Below, one piece after another: positions 46,152 through 60,000 of a stretch of 64,000 nucleotides of DNA. Each line of letters begins with the position of its first letter. Positions within the stretch are counted from its first letter, which is position 1. A program made the position numbers and the translations under genes. The notes under the pieces were generated by a model. It was not told where the DNA came from. It worked only from the letters and a program-made list of their open reading frames with translations, and did no database searches. The DNA is from Antedon mediterranea (taxonomy: Eukaryota; Echinodermata; Crinoidea; Comatulida; Antedonidae), in contig NC_092680.1 of the NCBI RefSeq assembly GCF_964355755.1, positions 10,457,001 through 10,521,000 on the forward strand. The letters run 5' to 3'.

Positions 46152-49100
46152 TATCTCTCTCTCACTGATCTATCTCTCTGTCGCTGATCTATCTCTCTCT
46201 TGCTGATCTATATCTCTCTCGCTGATCTATCTCTCTCTCTCACTGATCTATCTCTCTCTCGCTGATCTATCTATCTCTCTGTCGCTGATCTATCTCTCTC
46301 TCGCTGATCTATCTCTCTGTCGTTGATCTATCTCTCTCTCGCTGATCTGTCTCTCTTTCGCTGATCTATCTCTCTCTCGCTAATCTATCTCTCTGTCGCT
46401 GATCTATCTCTCTCTCGCTTATCTATCTCTCTCTCGCTGATCTATCTCTCTCTCGCTGATCTATCTCTCTCTCGCTGATCTATCTCTCTCTCGCTGATAT
46501 ATCTCTCTCTTGCTGATCTATCTCTCTCTCGCTGATCTATCTCTCTCTCGCTGATCTATCTCTATCTCGCTGATCTATCTCTCTCTCGCTGATCTATCTC
46601 TATCTCGCTGATCTATCTCTCTCTCTCGCTGATCTATCTCTCTCTCGCTGATCTATCTCTCTCTCGCTGATCTATCTCTCTCTCTCGCTGATCTATCTCT
46701 ATCTCGCTGATCTATCTCTCTCTCGCTGATCTATCTCTCTCTCGCTGATCTTTCTCTCTCTCGCTGATCTATCTCTCTCTAGCTGATTTATCTCCCTCTC
46801 GCTGATATATCTCTCTCTCGCTGATCTATCTTTCTCTTGCTGATCTATCTCTCTCTCGCTGATCTCTCTCTCTCTCTCTTTCTCTCTCTCTCGCTGATCT
46901 ATCTCTCTCTCGCTGATCTATCTCTCTCTCGTTGATCTATCTCTCTCTCTGGCTGATCTATCTCTCTCTCGCTGATCTCTCTCTCTCTCGCTGATCTATC
47001 TCTCTCTCTCGCTGATCTATCTCTCTCGCTGATCTATCTCTCTCTCGCTGATCTATCTCTCTCTCTCTCTCGCTGATCTATCTCTCTCTCGCGGATCTAT
47101 CTCTCTCTCTCGCTGATCTATCTCTCTCTCGCTGATCTATCTCTCTCTCGCTGATCTATCTCTCTCTCGCTGATCTATCTCTCTCTCGCTGATCTATCGC
47201 TCTCTCGCTGATCTATATCTCTCTCGCTGATCTATCCCTCTCTCGCTGATCTATCTCTCTCTCGTTGATCTATCTCTCTCTCGCTGATCTATCTCTCTCT
47301 CGCTGATCTATCCTTCTCTCGCTGATCTATCCCTCTCTCGCTGATCTATCTCTCTCTCGCTGATCTATCCCTCTCTCGCTGATCTATCCCTCTCTCGCTG
47401 ATCTATCCCTCTCTCGCTGATCTATCCCTCTCTCGCTGTTCTATCTCTCTCTCGCTGATCTATCGCTCTCGCTGATCTATCTCACTCTCTCACTGATCTA
47501 TCGCTCTCTCGCTGATCTATCTCTCTCTCGCTGATCTATCTCTCTCTCGCTGATCTATCTCTCTCTCGCTGATCTATCCCTCTCTCGCTGATCTATCTCT
47601 CTCTCGCTCGCTGATCTATCCCTCTCTCGCTGATCTATCTCTCTCTCTCACTGATCTATCCCTCTCTCGCTGATCTATCTCTCTCTCTCGCTGATCTATC
47701 TCTCTCTCGTTGATCTATCTCTCTCTCTCCTCGATCTATCTCTCTCTCGCTGATTTCTCTCCTCTCTCTCTCTCGCTGATCTCTCTCTCTCTCGCTGATC
47801 TATCTCTCTCTCGCTGATCTATCTCTCTCTCACTGATCTATCTCTCTCTCGCTGATCTATCTCTCCCTCTCGCTGATCTATCTCTCTCTCGCTGATCTAT
47901 CTCTCTCGCTGATCTATCTCTCTCTCGCTGATCTATCTCTCTCTCGCTCATCTATCTCTCTGTCGCTGATCTATCTCTCTCTCACTGATCTATATCTCTC
48001 TCGCTGATCTCTCTCTCTCTCGCTGATCTATCTCTCTCTCGCTGATATATCTCTCTCTCGCTGATCTATCTCTCTCTCGCTGATCTATCTCTCTCTCTCT
48101 CTCTCGCTGATCTATCTCTCTCTCGCTGATCTATCCCTCTCTCGCTGATCTATCTCTCTCTCGCTGATCTATCTCTCTCTTGCTGATATATCTCTCTCTC
48201 TCTCATCTTTCTCTCTCTCGCTGATCTATCTCTCTCTCTCTCTCTCGCTGATCTATCTCTCTCTCGCTGATCTATCTCTCTCTCGTTGATCTATCTCTCT
48301 CTCTCGCTGATCTATCTCTCTCTCGCTGATCTCTCTCTCTCTCTCTCTCTCGCTGATCTATCTCTCTCTCGCTGATCTATCTCTCTCTCACTGATCTATC
48401 TCTCTGTCGCTGATCTATCTCTCTCTTGCTGATCTATATCTCTCTCGCTGATCTATCTCTCTCTCTCACTGATCTATCTCTCTCTCGCTGATCTATCTAT
48501 CTCTCTGTCGCTGATCTATCTCTCTCTCGCTGATCTATCTCTCTGTCGTTGATCTATCTCTCTCTCGCTGATCTGTCTCTCTGTCGCTGATCTATCTCTC
48601 TCTCGCTAATCTATCTCTCTGTCGCTGATCTATCTCTCTCTCGCTGATCTATCTCTCTCTCACTGATCTATCTATCTCTCGCTGATCTATCTCTCTCTCG
48701 CTGATATATCTCTCTCTTGCTGATCTATCTCTCTCTCGCTGATCTATCTCTCTCTCGATGATCTATCTCTATCTCGCTGATCTATCTCTCTCTCGCTGAT
48801 CTATCTCTATCTCGCTGATCTATCTATCTCTCTCGCTGATCTATCTCTCTCTCGCTGATCTATCTCTCTCTTGCTGATCTATCTCTCTCTCTTGTTGATC
48901 TATCTCTCTCTCGCTGATCTATCTCTCTCTCGCTGATCTATCTCTCTCTCGCTGATCTATCTCTCTCTCGCTGATCTATCTCTCTCTCTCAATGATCTAT
49001 CTCTCTCTCGCTGATCTATCTCTCTCTCTCGCTGATCTATCTGTGTCTCGCTGATCTATCTCTCTCTCGCTGATCTATCTCTCTCTAGCTGATTTATCTC

Positions 49101-50032
49101 CCTCTCGCTGATCTATCTCTCTCTCTCGCTGATTTATCTCTCTCTTGCTGATCTATCTCTCTCTCGCTGATCTATCTCTCTCTCTCTCTCTCGCTGATCT
49201 ATCTCTCTCTCGCTGATCTATCTCTCTCTCGTTGATCTATCTCTCTCTCTCGCTGATCTATCTCTCTCTCGCTGATCTCTCTCTCTCTCTCTCTCGCTGA
49301 TCTATCTCTCTCTCGCTGATCTATCTCTCTCTCACTGATCTATCTCTCTGTCGCTGATCTATCTCTCTCTTGCTGATCTATATCTCTCTCGCTGATCTAT
49401 CTCTCTCTCTCACTGATCTATCTCTCTCTCGCTGATCTATCTATCTCTCTGTCGCTGATCTATCTCTCTCTCGCTGATCTATCTCTCTGTCGTTGATCTA
49501 TCTCTCTCTCGCTGATCTGTCTCTCTTTCGCTGATCTATCTCTCTCTCGCTAATCTATCTCTCTGTCGCTGATCTATCTCTCTCTCGCTTATCTATCTCT
49601 CTCTCGCTGATCTATCTCTCTCTCGCTGATCTATCTCTCTCTCGCTGATCTATCTCTCTCTCGCTGATATATCTCTCTCTTGCTGATCTATCTCTCTCTC
49701 GGTGATCTATCTCTCTCTCGCTGATCTATCTCTATCTCGCTGATCTATCTCTCTCTCGCTGATCTATCTCTATCTCGCTGATCTATCTCTCTCTCTCGCT
49801 GATCTATCTCTCTCTCGCTGATCTATCTCTCTCTCGCTGATCTATCTCTCTCTCTCGCTGATCTATCTCTATCTCGCTGATCTATCTCTCTCTCGCTGAT
49901 CTATTTCTCTCTCGCTGATCTATCTCTCTCTCGCTGATCTATCTCTCTCTAGCTGATTTATCTCCCTCTCGCTGATATATCTCTCTCTCGCTGATCTATC
50001 TCTCTCTTGCTGATCTATCTCTCTCTCGCTGA

Positions 50033-50064
<32 letters not shown>

Positions 50065-53000
50065 GCTGATCTATCTCTCTCTCGCTGATCTATCTCTCTC
50101 TCGTTGATCTATCTCTCTCTCTGGCTGATCTATCTCTCTCTCGCTGATCTCTCTCTCTCTCTCGCTGATCTATCTCTCTCTCTCGCTGATCTATCTCTCT
50201 CGCTGATCTATCTCTCTCTCGCTGATCTATCTCTCTCTCTCTCTCGCTGATCTATCTCTCTCTCGCGGATCTATCTCTCTCTCTCGCTGATCTATCTCTC
50301 TCTCGCTGATCTATCTCTCTCTCGCTGATCTATCTCTCTCTCGCTGATCTATCTCTCTCTCGCTGATCTATCGCTCTCTCGCTGATCTATATCTCTCTCG
50401 CTGATCTATCCCTCTCTCGCTGATCTATCTCTCTCTCGTTGATCTATCTCTCTCTCGCTGATCTATCTCTCTCTCGCTGATCTATCCTTCTCTCGCTGAT
50501 CTATCCCTCTCTCGCTGATCTATCTCTCTCTCGCTGATCTATCCCTCTCTCGCTGATCTATCCCTCTCTCGCTGATCTATCCCTCTCTCGCTGATCTATC
50601 CCTCTCTCGCTGTTCTATCTCTCTCTCGCTGATCTATCGCTCTCGCTGATCTATCTCACTCTCTCACTGATCTATCGCTCTCTCGCTGATCTATCTCTCT
50701 CTCGCTGATCTATCTCTCTCTCGCTGATCTATCTCTCTCTCGCTGATCTATCCCTCTCTCGCTGATCTATCTCTCTCTCGCTCGCTGATCTATCCCTCTC
50801 TCGCTGATCTATCTCTCTCTCTCACTGATCTATCCCTCTCTCGCTGATCTATCTCTCTCTCTCGCTGATCTATCTCTCTCTCGTTGATCTATCTCTCTCT
50901 CTCCTCGATCTATCTCTCTCTCGCTGATTTCTCTCCTCTCTCTCTCTCGCTGATCTCTCTCTCTCTCGCTGATCTATCTCTCTCTCGCTGATCTATCTCT
51001 CTCTCACTGATCTATCTCTCTCTCGCTGATCTATCTCTCCCTCTCGCTGATCTATCTCTCTCTCGCTGATCTATCTCTCTCGCTGATCTATCTCTCTCTC
51101 GCTGATCTATCTCTCTCTCGCTCATCTATCTCTCTGTCGCTGATCTATCTCTCTCTCACTGATCTATATCTCTCTCGCTGATCTCTCTCTCTCTCGCTGA
51201 TCTATCTCTCTCTCGCTGATATATCTCTCTCTCGCTGATCTATCTCTCTCTCGCTGATCTATCTCTCTCTCTCTCTCTCGCTGATCTATCTCTCTCTCGC
51301 TGATCTATCCCTCTCTCGCTGATCTATCTCTCTCTCGCTGATCTATCTCTCTCTTGCTGATATATCTCTCTCTCTCTGATCTTTCTCTCTCTCGCTGATC
51401 TATCTCTCTCTCTCTCTCTCGCTGATCTATCTCTCTCTCGTTGATCTATCTCTCTCTCTCGCTGATCTATCTCTCTCTCGCTGATCTCTCTCTCTCTCTC
51501 TCTCTCGCTGATCTATCTCTCTCTCGCTGATCTATCTCTCTCTCACTGATCTATCTCTCTGTCGCTGATCTATCTCTCTCTTGCTGATCTATATCTCTCT
51601 CGCTGATCTATCTCTCTCTCTCACTGATCTATCTCTCTCTCGCTGATCTATCTATCTCTCTGTCGCTGATCTATCTCTCTCTCGCTGATCTATCTCTCTG
51701 TCGTTGATCTATCTCTCTCTCGCTGATCTGTCTCTCTGTCGCTGATCTATCTCTCTCTCGCTAATCTATCTCTCTGTCGCTGATCTATCTCTCTCTCGCT
51801 GATCTATCTCTCTCTCACTGATCTATCTATCTCTCGCTGATCTATCTCTCTCTCGCTGATATATCTCTCTCTTGCTGATCTATCTCTCTCTCGCTGATCT
51901 ATCTCTCTCTCGATGATCTATCTCTATCTCGCTGATCTATCTCTCTCTCGCTGATCTATCTCTATCTCGCTGATCTATCTATCTCTCTCGCTGATCTATC
52001 TCTCTCTCGCTGATCTATCTCTCTCTTGCTGATCTATCTCTCTCTCTTGTTGATCTATCTCTCTCTCGCTGATCTATCTCTCTCTCGCTGATCTATCTCT
52101 CTCTCGCTGATCTATCTCTCTCTCGCTGATCTATCTCTCTCTCTCAATGATCTATCTCTCTCTCGCTGATCTATCTCTCTCTCTCGCTGATCTATCTGTG
52201 TCTCGCTGATCTATCTCTCTCTCGCTGATCTATCTCTCTCTAGCTGATTTATCTCCCTCTCGCTGATCTATCTCTCTCTCTCGCTGATTTATCTCTCTCT
52301 TGCTGATCTATCTCTCTCTCGCTGATCTATCTCTCTCTCTCTCTCTCGCTGATCTATCTCTCTCTCGCTGATCTATCTCTCTCTCGTTGATCTATCTCTC
52401 TCTCTCGCTGATCTATCTCTCTCTCGCTGATCTCTCTCTCTCTCTCTCTCGCTGATCTATCTCTCTCTCGCTGATCTATCTCTCTCTCACTGATCTATCT
52501 CTCTGTCGCTGATCTATCTCTCTCTTGCTGATCTATATCTCTCTCGCTGATCTATCTCTCTCTCTCACTGATCTATCTCTCTCTCGCTGATCTATCTATC
52601 TCTCTGTCGCTGATCTATCTCTCTCTCGCTGATCTATCTCTCTGTCGTTGATCTATCTCTCTCTCGCTGATCTGTCTCTCTTTCGCTGATCTATCTCTCT
52701 CTCGCTAATCTATCTCTCTGTCGCTGATCTATCTCTCTCTCGCTTATCTATCTCTCTCTCGCTGATCTATCTCTCTCTCGCTGATCTATCTCTCTCTCGC
52801 TGATCTATCTCTCTCTCGCTGATATATCTCTCTCTTGCTGATCTATCTCTCTCTCGGTGATCTATCTCTCTCTCGCTGATCTATCTCTATCTCGCTGATC
52901 TATCTCTCTCTCGCTGATCTATCTCTATCTCGCAGATCTATCTCTCTCTCTCGCTGATCTATCTCTCTCTCGCTGATCTATCTCTCTCTCGCTGATCTAT

Positions 53001-53187
53001 CTCTCTCTCTCGCTGATCTATCTCTATCTCGCTGATCTATCTCTCTCTCGCTGATCTATTTCTCTCTCGCTGATCTATCTCTCTCTCGCTGATCTATCTC
53101 TCTCTAGCTGATTTATCTCCCTCTCGCTGATATATCTCTCTCTCGCTGATCTATCTCTCTCTTGCTGATCTATCTCTCTCTCGCTGA

Positions 53188-53219
<32 letters not shown>

Positions 53220-54058
53220 GCTGATCTATCTCTCTCTCGCTGATCTATCTCTCTCTCGTTGATCTATCTCTCTCTCTGGCTGATCTATCTCTCTCTCGCT
53301 CATCTCTCTCTCTCTCTCGCTGATCTATCTCTCTCTCTCGCTGATCTATCTCTCTCGCTGATCTATCTCTCTCTCGCTGATCTATCTCTCTCTCTCTCTC
53401 GCTGATCTATCTCTCTCTCGCGGATCTATCTCTCTCTCTCGCTGATCTATCTCTCTCTCGCTGATCTATCTCTCTCTCGCTGATCTATCTCTCTCTCGCT
53501 GATCTATCTCTCTCTCGCTGATCTATCGCTCTCTCGCTGATCTATATCTCTCTCGCTGATCTATCCCTCTCTCGCTGATCTATCTCTCTCTCGTTGATCT
53601 ATCTCTCTCTCGCTGATCTATCTCTCTCTCGCTGATCTATCCTTCTCTCGCTGATCTATCCCTCTCTCGCTGATCTATCTCTCTCTCGCTGATCTATCCC
53701 TCTCTCGCTGATCTATCCCTCTCTCGCTGATCTATCCCTCTCTCGCTGATCTATCCCTCTCTCGCTGTTCTATCTCTCTCTCGCTGATCTATCGCTCTCT
53801 CGCTGATCTATCTCTCTCTCTCACTGATCTATCGCTCTCTCGCTGATCTATCTCTCTCTCGCTGATCTATCTCTCTCTCGCTGATCTATCTCTCTCTCGC
53901 TGATCTATCCCTCTCTCGCTGATCTATCTCTCTCTCGCTCGCTGATCTATCCCTCTCTCGCTGATCTATCTCTCTCTCTCACTGATCTATCCCTCTCTCG
54001 CTGATCTATCTCTCTCTCGCTGATCTATCTCTCTCTCGTTGATCTATCTCTCTCTCTC
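46152..54058. repeat. Higher-order repeat of about 3.16-3.17 kb, about two and a half units
   Basis: Block of roughly 165 monomers repeated in the same variant order. Two independent markers give 3174/3155 and 3170/3155 bp spacing. It includes the TTTCTCTCTCTC and GGCTGATC landmarks near 46880/46953, 50050/50124 and 53205/53279. Confidence 0.8.
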
Positions 54059-57000
54059 CTCGATCTATCTCTCTCTCGCTGATCTCTCTCCTCTCTCTCT
54101 CTCGCTGATCTCTCTCTCTCTCGCTGATCTATCTCTCTCTCGCTGATCTATCTCTCTCTCACTGATCTATCTCTCTCTCGCTGATCTATCTCTCCCTCTC
54201 GCTGATCTATCTCTCTCTCGCTGATCTATCTCTCTCGCTGATCTATCTCTCTCTCGCTGATCTATCTCTCTCTCGCTCATCTATCTCTCTGTCACTGATC
54301 TATCTCTCTCTCACTGATCTATATCTCTCTCGCTGATCTCTCTCTCTCTCTCGCTGATCTATCTCTCTCTCGCTGATATATCTCTCTCTCGCTGATCTAT
54401 CTCTCTCTCGCTGATCTATCTCTCTCTCTCTCTCTCGCTGATCTATCTCTCTCTCGCTGATCTATCCCTCTCTCGCTGATCTATCTCTCTCTCGCTGATC
54501 TATCTCTCTCTTGCTGATATATCTCTCTCTCTCTGATCTTTCTCTCTCTCGCTGATCTATCTCTCTCTCTCTCTCTCGCTGATCTATCTCTCTCTCGCTG
54601 ATCTATCTCTCTCTCGTTGATCTATCTCTCTCTCTCGCTGATCTATCTCTCTCTCGCTGATCTCTCTCTCTCTCTCTCTCTCGCTGATCTATCTCTCTCT
54701 CGCTGATCTATCTCTCTCTCACTGATCTATCTCTCTGTCGCTGATCTATCTCTCTCTTGCTGATCTATATCTCTCTCGCTGATCTATCTCTCTCTCTCAC
54801 TGATCTATCTCTCTCTCGCTGATCTATCTATCTCTCTGTCGCTGATCTATCTCTCTCTCGCTGATCTATCTCTCTGTCGTTGATCTATCTCTCTCTCGCT
54901 GATCTGTCTCTCTTTCGCTGATCTATCTCTCTCTCGCTAATCTATCTCTCTGTCGCTGATCTATCTCTCTCTCGCTTATCTATCTCTCTCTCGCTGATCT
55001 ATCTCTCTCTCGCTGATCTATCTCTCTCTCGCTGATCTATCTCTCTCTCGCTGATATATCTCTCTCTTGCTGATCTATCTCTCTCTCGCTGATCTATCTC
55101 TCTCTCGCTGATCTATCTCTATCTCGCTGATCTATCTCTCTCTCGCTGATCTATCTCTATCTCGCTGATCTATCTCTCTCTCTCGCTGATCTATCTCTCT
55201 CTCGCTGATCTATCTCTCTCTCGCTGATCTATCTCTCTCTCTCGCTGATCTATCTCTATCTCGCTGATCTATCTCTCTCTCGCTGATCTATCTCTCTCTC
55301 GCTGATCTATCTCTCTCTCGCTGATCTATCTCTCTCTAGCTGATTTATCTCCCTCTCGCTGATATATCTCTTTCTCGCTGATCTATCTCTCTCTTGCTGA
55401 TCTATCTCTCTCTCGCTGATCTCTCTCTCTCTCTCTTTCTCTCTCTCTCGCTGATCTATCTCTCTCTCTCGCTGATCTATCTCTCTCTCGTTGATCTATC
55501 TCTCTCTCTCGCTGATCTATCTCTCTCTCGCTGATCTCTCTCTCTCTCGCTGATCTATCTCTCTCTCTCGCTGATCTATCTCTCTCGCTGATCTATCTCT
55601 CTCTCGCTGATCTATCTCTCTCTCTCTCTCGCTGATCTATCTCTCTCTCGCTGATCTATCTCTCTCTCTCGCTGATCTATCTCTCTCTCGCTGATCTATC
55701 TCTCTCTCGCTGATCTATCTCTCTCTCGCTGATCTATCTCTCTCTCGCTGATCTATCGCTCTCTCGCTGATCTATATCTCTCTCGCTGATCTATCCCTCT
55801 CTCGCTGATCTATCTCTCTCTCGTTGATCTATCTCTCTCTCGCTGATCTATCTCTCTCTCGCTGATCTATCCTTCTCTCGCTGATCTATCCCTCTCTCGC
55901 TGATCTATCTCTCTCTCGCTGATCTATCCCTCTCTCGTTGATCTATCCCTCTCTCGCTGATCTATCCCTCTCTCGCTGATCTATCCCTCTCTCGCTGTTC
56001 TATCTCTCTCTCGCTGATCTATCGCTCTCTCGCTGATCTATCTCTCTCTCTCACTGATCTATCGCTCTCTCGCTGATCTATCTCTCTCTCGCTGATCTAT
56101 CTCTCTCTCGCTGATCTATCTCTCTCTCGCTGATCTATCCCTCTCTCGCTGATCTATCTCTCTCTCGCTCGCTGATCTATCCCTCTCTCGCTGATCTATC
56201 TCTCTCTCTCACTGATCTATCCCTCTCTCGCTGATCTATCTCTCTCTCGCTGATCTATCTCTCTCTCGTTGATCTATCTCTCTCTCTCCTCGATCTATCT
56301 CTCTCTCGCTGATCTCTCTCCTCTCTCTCTCTCGCTGATCTCTCTCTCTCTCGCTGATCTATCTCTCTCTCGCTGATCTATCTCTCTCTCGCTGATCTAT
56401 CTCTCTCTCGCTGATCTATCTCTCCCTCTCGCTGATCTATCTCTCTCTCGCTGATCTATCTCTCTCGCTGATCTATCTCTCTCTCGCTGATCTATCTCTC
56501 TCTCGCTCATCTATCTCTCTGTCGCTGATCTATCTCTCTCTCACTGATCTATATCTCTCTCACTGATCTCTCTCTCTCTCTCGCTGATCTATCTCTCTTT
56601 CGCTGATATATCTCTCTCTCGCTGATCTATCTCTCTCTCGCTGATCTATCTCTCTCTCTCTCTCTCGCTGATCTATCTCTCTCTCGCTGATCTATCCCTC
56701 TCTCGCTGATCTATCTCTCTCTCGCTGATCTATCTCTCTCTTGCTGATATATCTCTCTCTCGCTGATCTTTCTCTCTCTCGCTGATCTATCTCTCTCTCG
56801 CTGATCTATCGCTCTCTCGCTTGTCTATCTCTCTCTTTCTCGCTGATCTATCTCTCTCTCGCGGATCTATGTCTCTCTCTCTCTGATCTATCTCTCTCTC
56901 GCTGATCTATCCCTCTCACGCTGATCTATATCTCTCTCGCTGATCTATCCCTCTCTCCTCGATCTATCTCTCTCTCGCTGATCTATCACTCTCTCGCTGA

Positions 57001-60000
57001 TCTATCTCTCTCTCGCTGATCTATCTGTGTCTTGCTGATCTATCTCTCTCTTGCTGATCTAACTCTCTCTCGCTGATCTATCTCTCTCTCGCTGATCTAT
57101 CTGTGTCTCTCTGATCTATCTCTCTCTCGCTGATATCCATCTCTCTGTCGCTTATCTATCTCTCTCTCGCTTATCTATCTCTCTCTCGCTGATCTATCTC
57201 TCTCTCGCTGATATATCTCTTTCTTGCTGATCTATCTCTCTCTCGCTGATCTATCCCTCTCGCTGATCTATCTCTATCTCGCTGATCTATCTCTATCTCG
57301 CTGATCTATCTCTCTCTCGCTGATCTATCTCTCTCTCACTGATCTATCTCTCTCTCGCTGATCTATCTGTGTCTCGCTGATCTATCTCTCTCTCTCTCTC
57401 GCTGATCTAACTCTCTTTCGCTGATCTATCTCTCTCTCGCTGATCTATCTGTGTCTCGCTGATCTATCTCTCTCTCTCGCTGATCTATCTGTGTCTCGCT
57501 GATCTATCTCCCTCTCGCTGATCTATCTCTCTCTCGCTGATCTATCTCTCTCTCGCTGATCTATCTGTGTCTCGCTGATATATCTCTCTCTCTCGCTGAT
57601 CTATCTCTCTCTCGCTGATCTATCTCTCTCGCTGATCTATCTCTCTCTCGCTCATCTATCTCTCTCTCGCTGATCTATCTCTCTGTCGCTGATCTATCTC
57701 TCTCTCGCTGATCTATATCTCTCTCGCTGATCTATCTCTCTCTCTCGCTGATCTATCTCTCTCGCTGATCTATCTATCTCTCTGTCGCTGATCTATCTCT
57801 CTCTCACTGATCAATCTCTCTGTCGTTGATCTATCTCTCTCTCGCTGATCTGTCTCTCTGTCGCTGATCTATCTCTCTCTCGCTAATCTATCTCTCTGTC
57901 GCTGATCTATCTCTCTCTCGCTTATCTATCTCTTTCTCGCTTATCTATCTCTCTCTCGCTGATCTATCTCTTTCTCGCTGATCTATCTCTCTCTCGCTGA
58001 TATATCTCTCTCTCGCTGATCTATCTCTCTCTCGCTGATCTATCTCTCTCTCGCTGATCTATCTCTATCTCGCTGATCTATCTCTCTCTCGCTGATCTAT
58101 CTCTATCTCGCTGATCTATCTCTCTCTCGCTGATATATCTCTCTCTCTCTGATCTATCTCTCTCTCGCTGATCTATCTCTCTCTCTCGCTGATCTATCTC
58201 TCTCTCGCTGATCTATCTCTCTCTCGCTTATCTATCTCTCTCTCGCTGATCTATCTCTCTCTCGCTGATCTATCGCTCTCTCGCTGATCTATATCTCTCT
58301 CGCTGATCTATCCCTCTCTCGCTGATCTATCTCTCTCTCGTTGATCTATCTCTCTCTCGCTGATCTATCCCTCTCTCGCTGATCTATCTCTCTCTCGCTC
58401 GCTGATCTATCCCTCTCTCGCTGATCTATCGCTCTCTCGCTGATCTATCGCTCTCTCGCTGATCTATCTCTCTCTCGCTGATCTATCTCTCTCTCGCTGA
58501 TCTATCTCTCTCTCGCTGATCTATCCCTCTCTCGCTGATCTATCTCTCTCTCGCTCGCTGATCTATCCCTCTCTCGCTGATCTATCTCTCTCTCTCACTG
58601 ATCTATCCCTCTCTCGCTGATCTATCTCTCTCTCGCTGATCTATCTCTCTCTCGTTGATCTATCTCTCTCTCTCCTCGATCTATCTCTCTCTCGCTGATC
58701 TCTCTCCTCTCTCTCTCTCGCTGATCTCTCTCTCTCTCGCTGATCTATCTCTCTCTCGCTGATCTATCTCTCTCTCGCTGATCTATCTCTCTCTCGCTGA
58801 TCTATCTCTCCCTCTCGCTGATCTATCTCTCTCTCGCTGATCTATCTCTCTCGCTGATCTATCTCTCTCTCGCTGATCTATCTCTCTCTCGCTCATCTAT
58901 CTCTCTGTCGCTGATCTATCTCTCTCTCACTGATCTATATCTCTCTCACTGATCTCTCTCTCTCTCTCGCTGATCTATCTCTCTTTCGCTGATATATCTC
59001 TCTCTCGCTGATCTATCTCTCTCTCGCTGATCTATCTCTCTCTCTCTCTCTCGCTGATCTATCTCTCTCTCGCTGATCTATCCCTCTCTCGCTGATCTAT
59101 CTCTCTCTCGCTGATCTATCTCTCTCTTGCTGATATATCTCTCTCTCGCTGATCTTTCTCTCTCTCGCTGATCTATCTCTCTCTCGCTGATCTATCGCTC
59201 TCTCGCTTGTCTATCTCTCTCTTTCTCGCTGATCTATCTCTCTCTCGCGGATCTATGTCTCTCTCTCTCTGATCTATCTCTCTCTCGCTGATCTATCCCT
59301 CTCACGCTGATCTATATCTCTCTCGCTGATCTATCCCTCTCTCCTCGATCTATCTCTCTCTCGCTGATCTATCACTCTCTCGCTGATCTATCTCTCTCTC
59401 GCTGATCTATCTGTGTCTTGCTGATCTATCTCTCTCTTGCTGATCTAACTCTCTCTCGCTGATCTATCTCTCTCTCGCTGATCTATCTGTGTCTCTCTGA
59501 TCTATCTCTCTCTCGCTGATATCCATCTCTCTGTCGCTTATCTATCTCTCTCTCGCTTATCTATCTCTCTCTCGCTGATCTATCTCTCTCTCGCTGATAT
59601 ATCTCTTTCTTGCTGATCTATCTCTCTCTCGCTGATCTATCCCTCTCGCTGATCTATCTCTATCTCGCTGATCTATCTCTATCTCGCTGATCTATCTCTC
59701 TCTCGCTGATCTATCTCTCTCTCACTGATCTATCTCTCTCTCGCTGATCTATCTGTGTCTCGCTGATCTATCTCTCTCTCTCTCTCGCTGATCTAACTCT
59801 CTTTCGCTGATCTATCTCTCTCTCGCTGATCTATCTGTGTCTCGCTGATCTATCTCTCTCTCTCGCTGATCTATCTGTGTCTCGCTGATCTATCTCCCTC
59901 TCGCTGATCTATCTCTCTCTCGCTGATCTATCTCTCTCTCTCTGATCTATCTGTGTCTCGCTGATATATCTCTCTCTCTCTCGCTGATCTATCTCTCTCT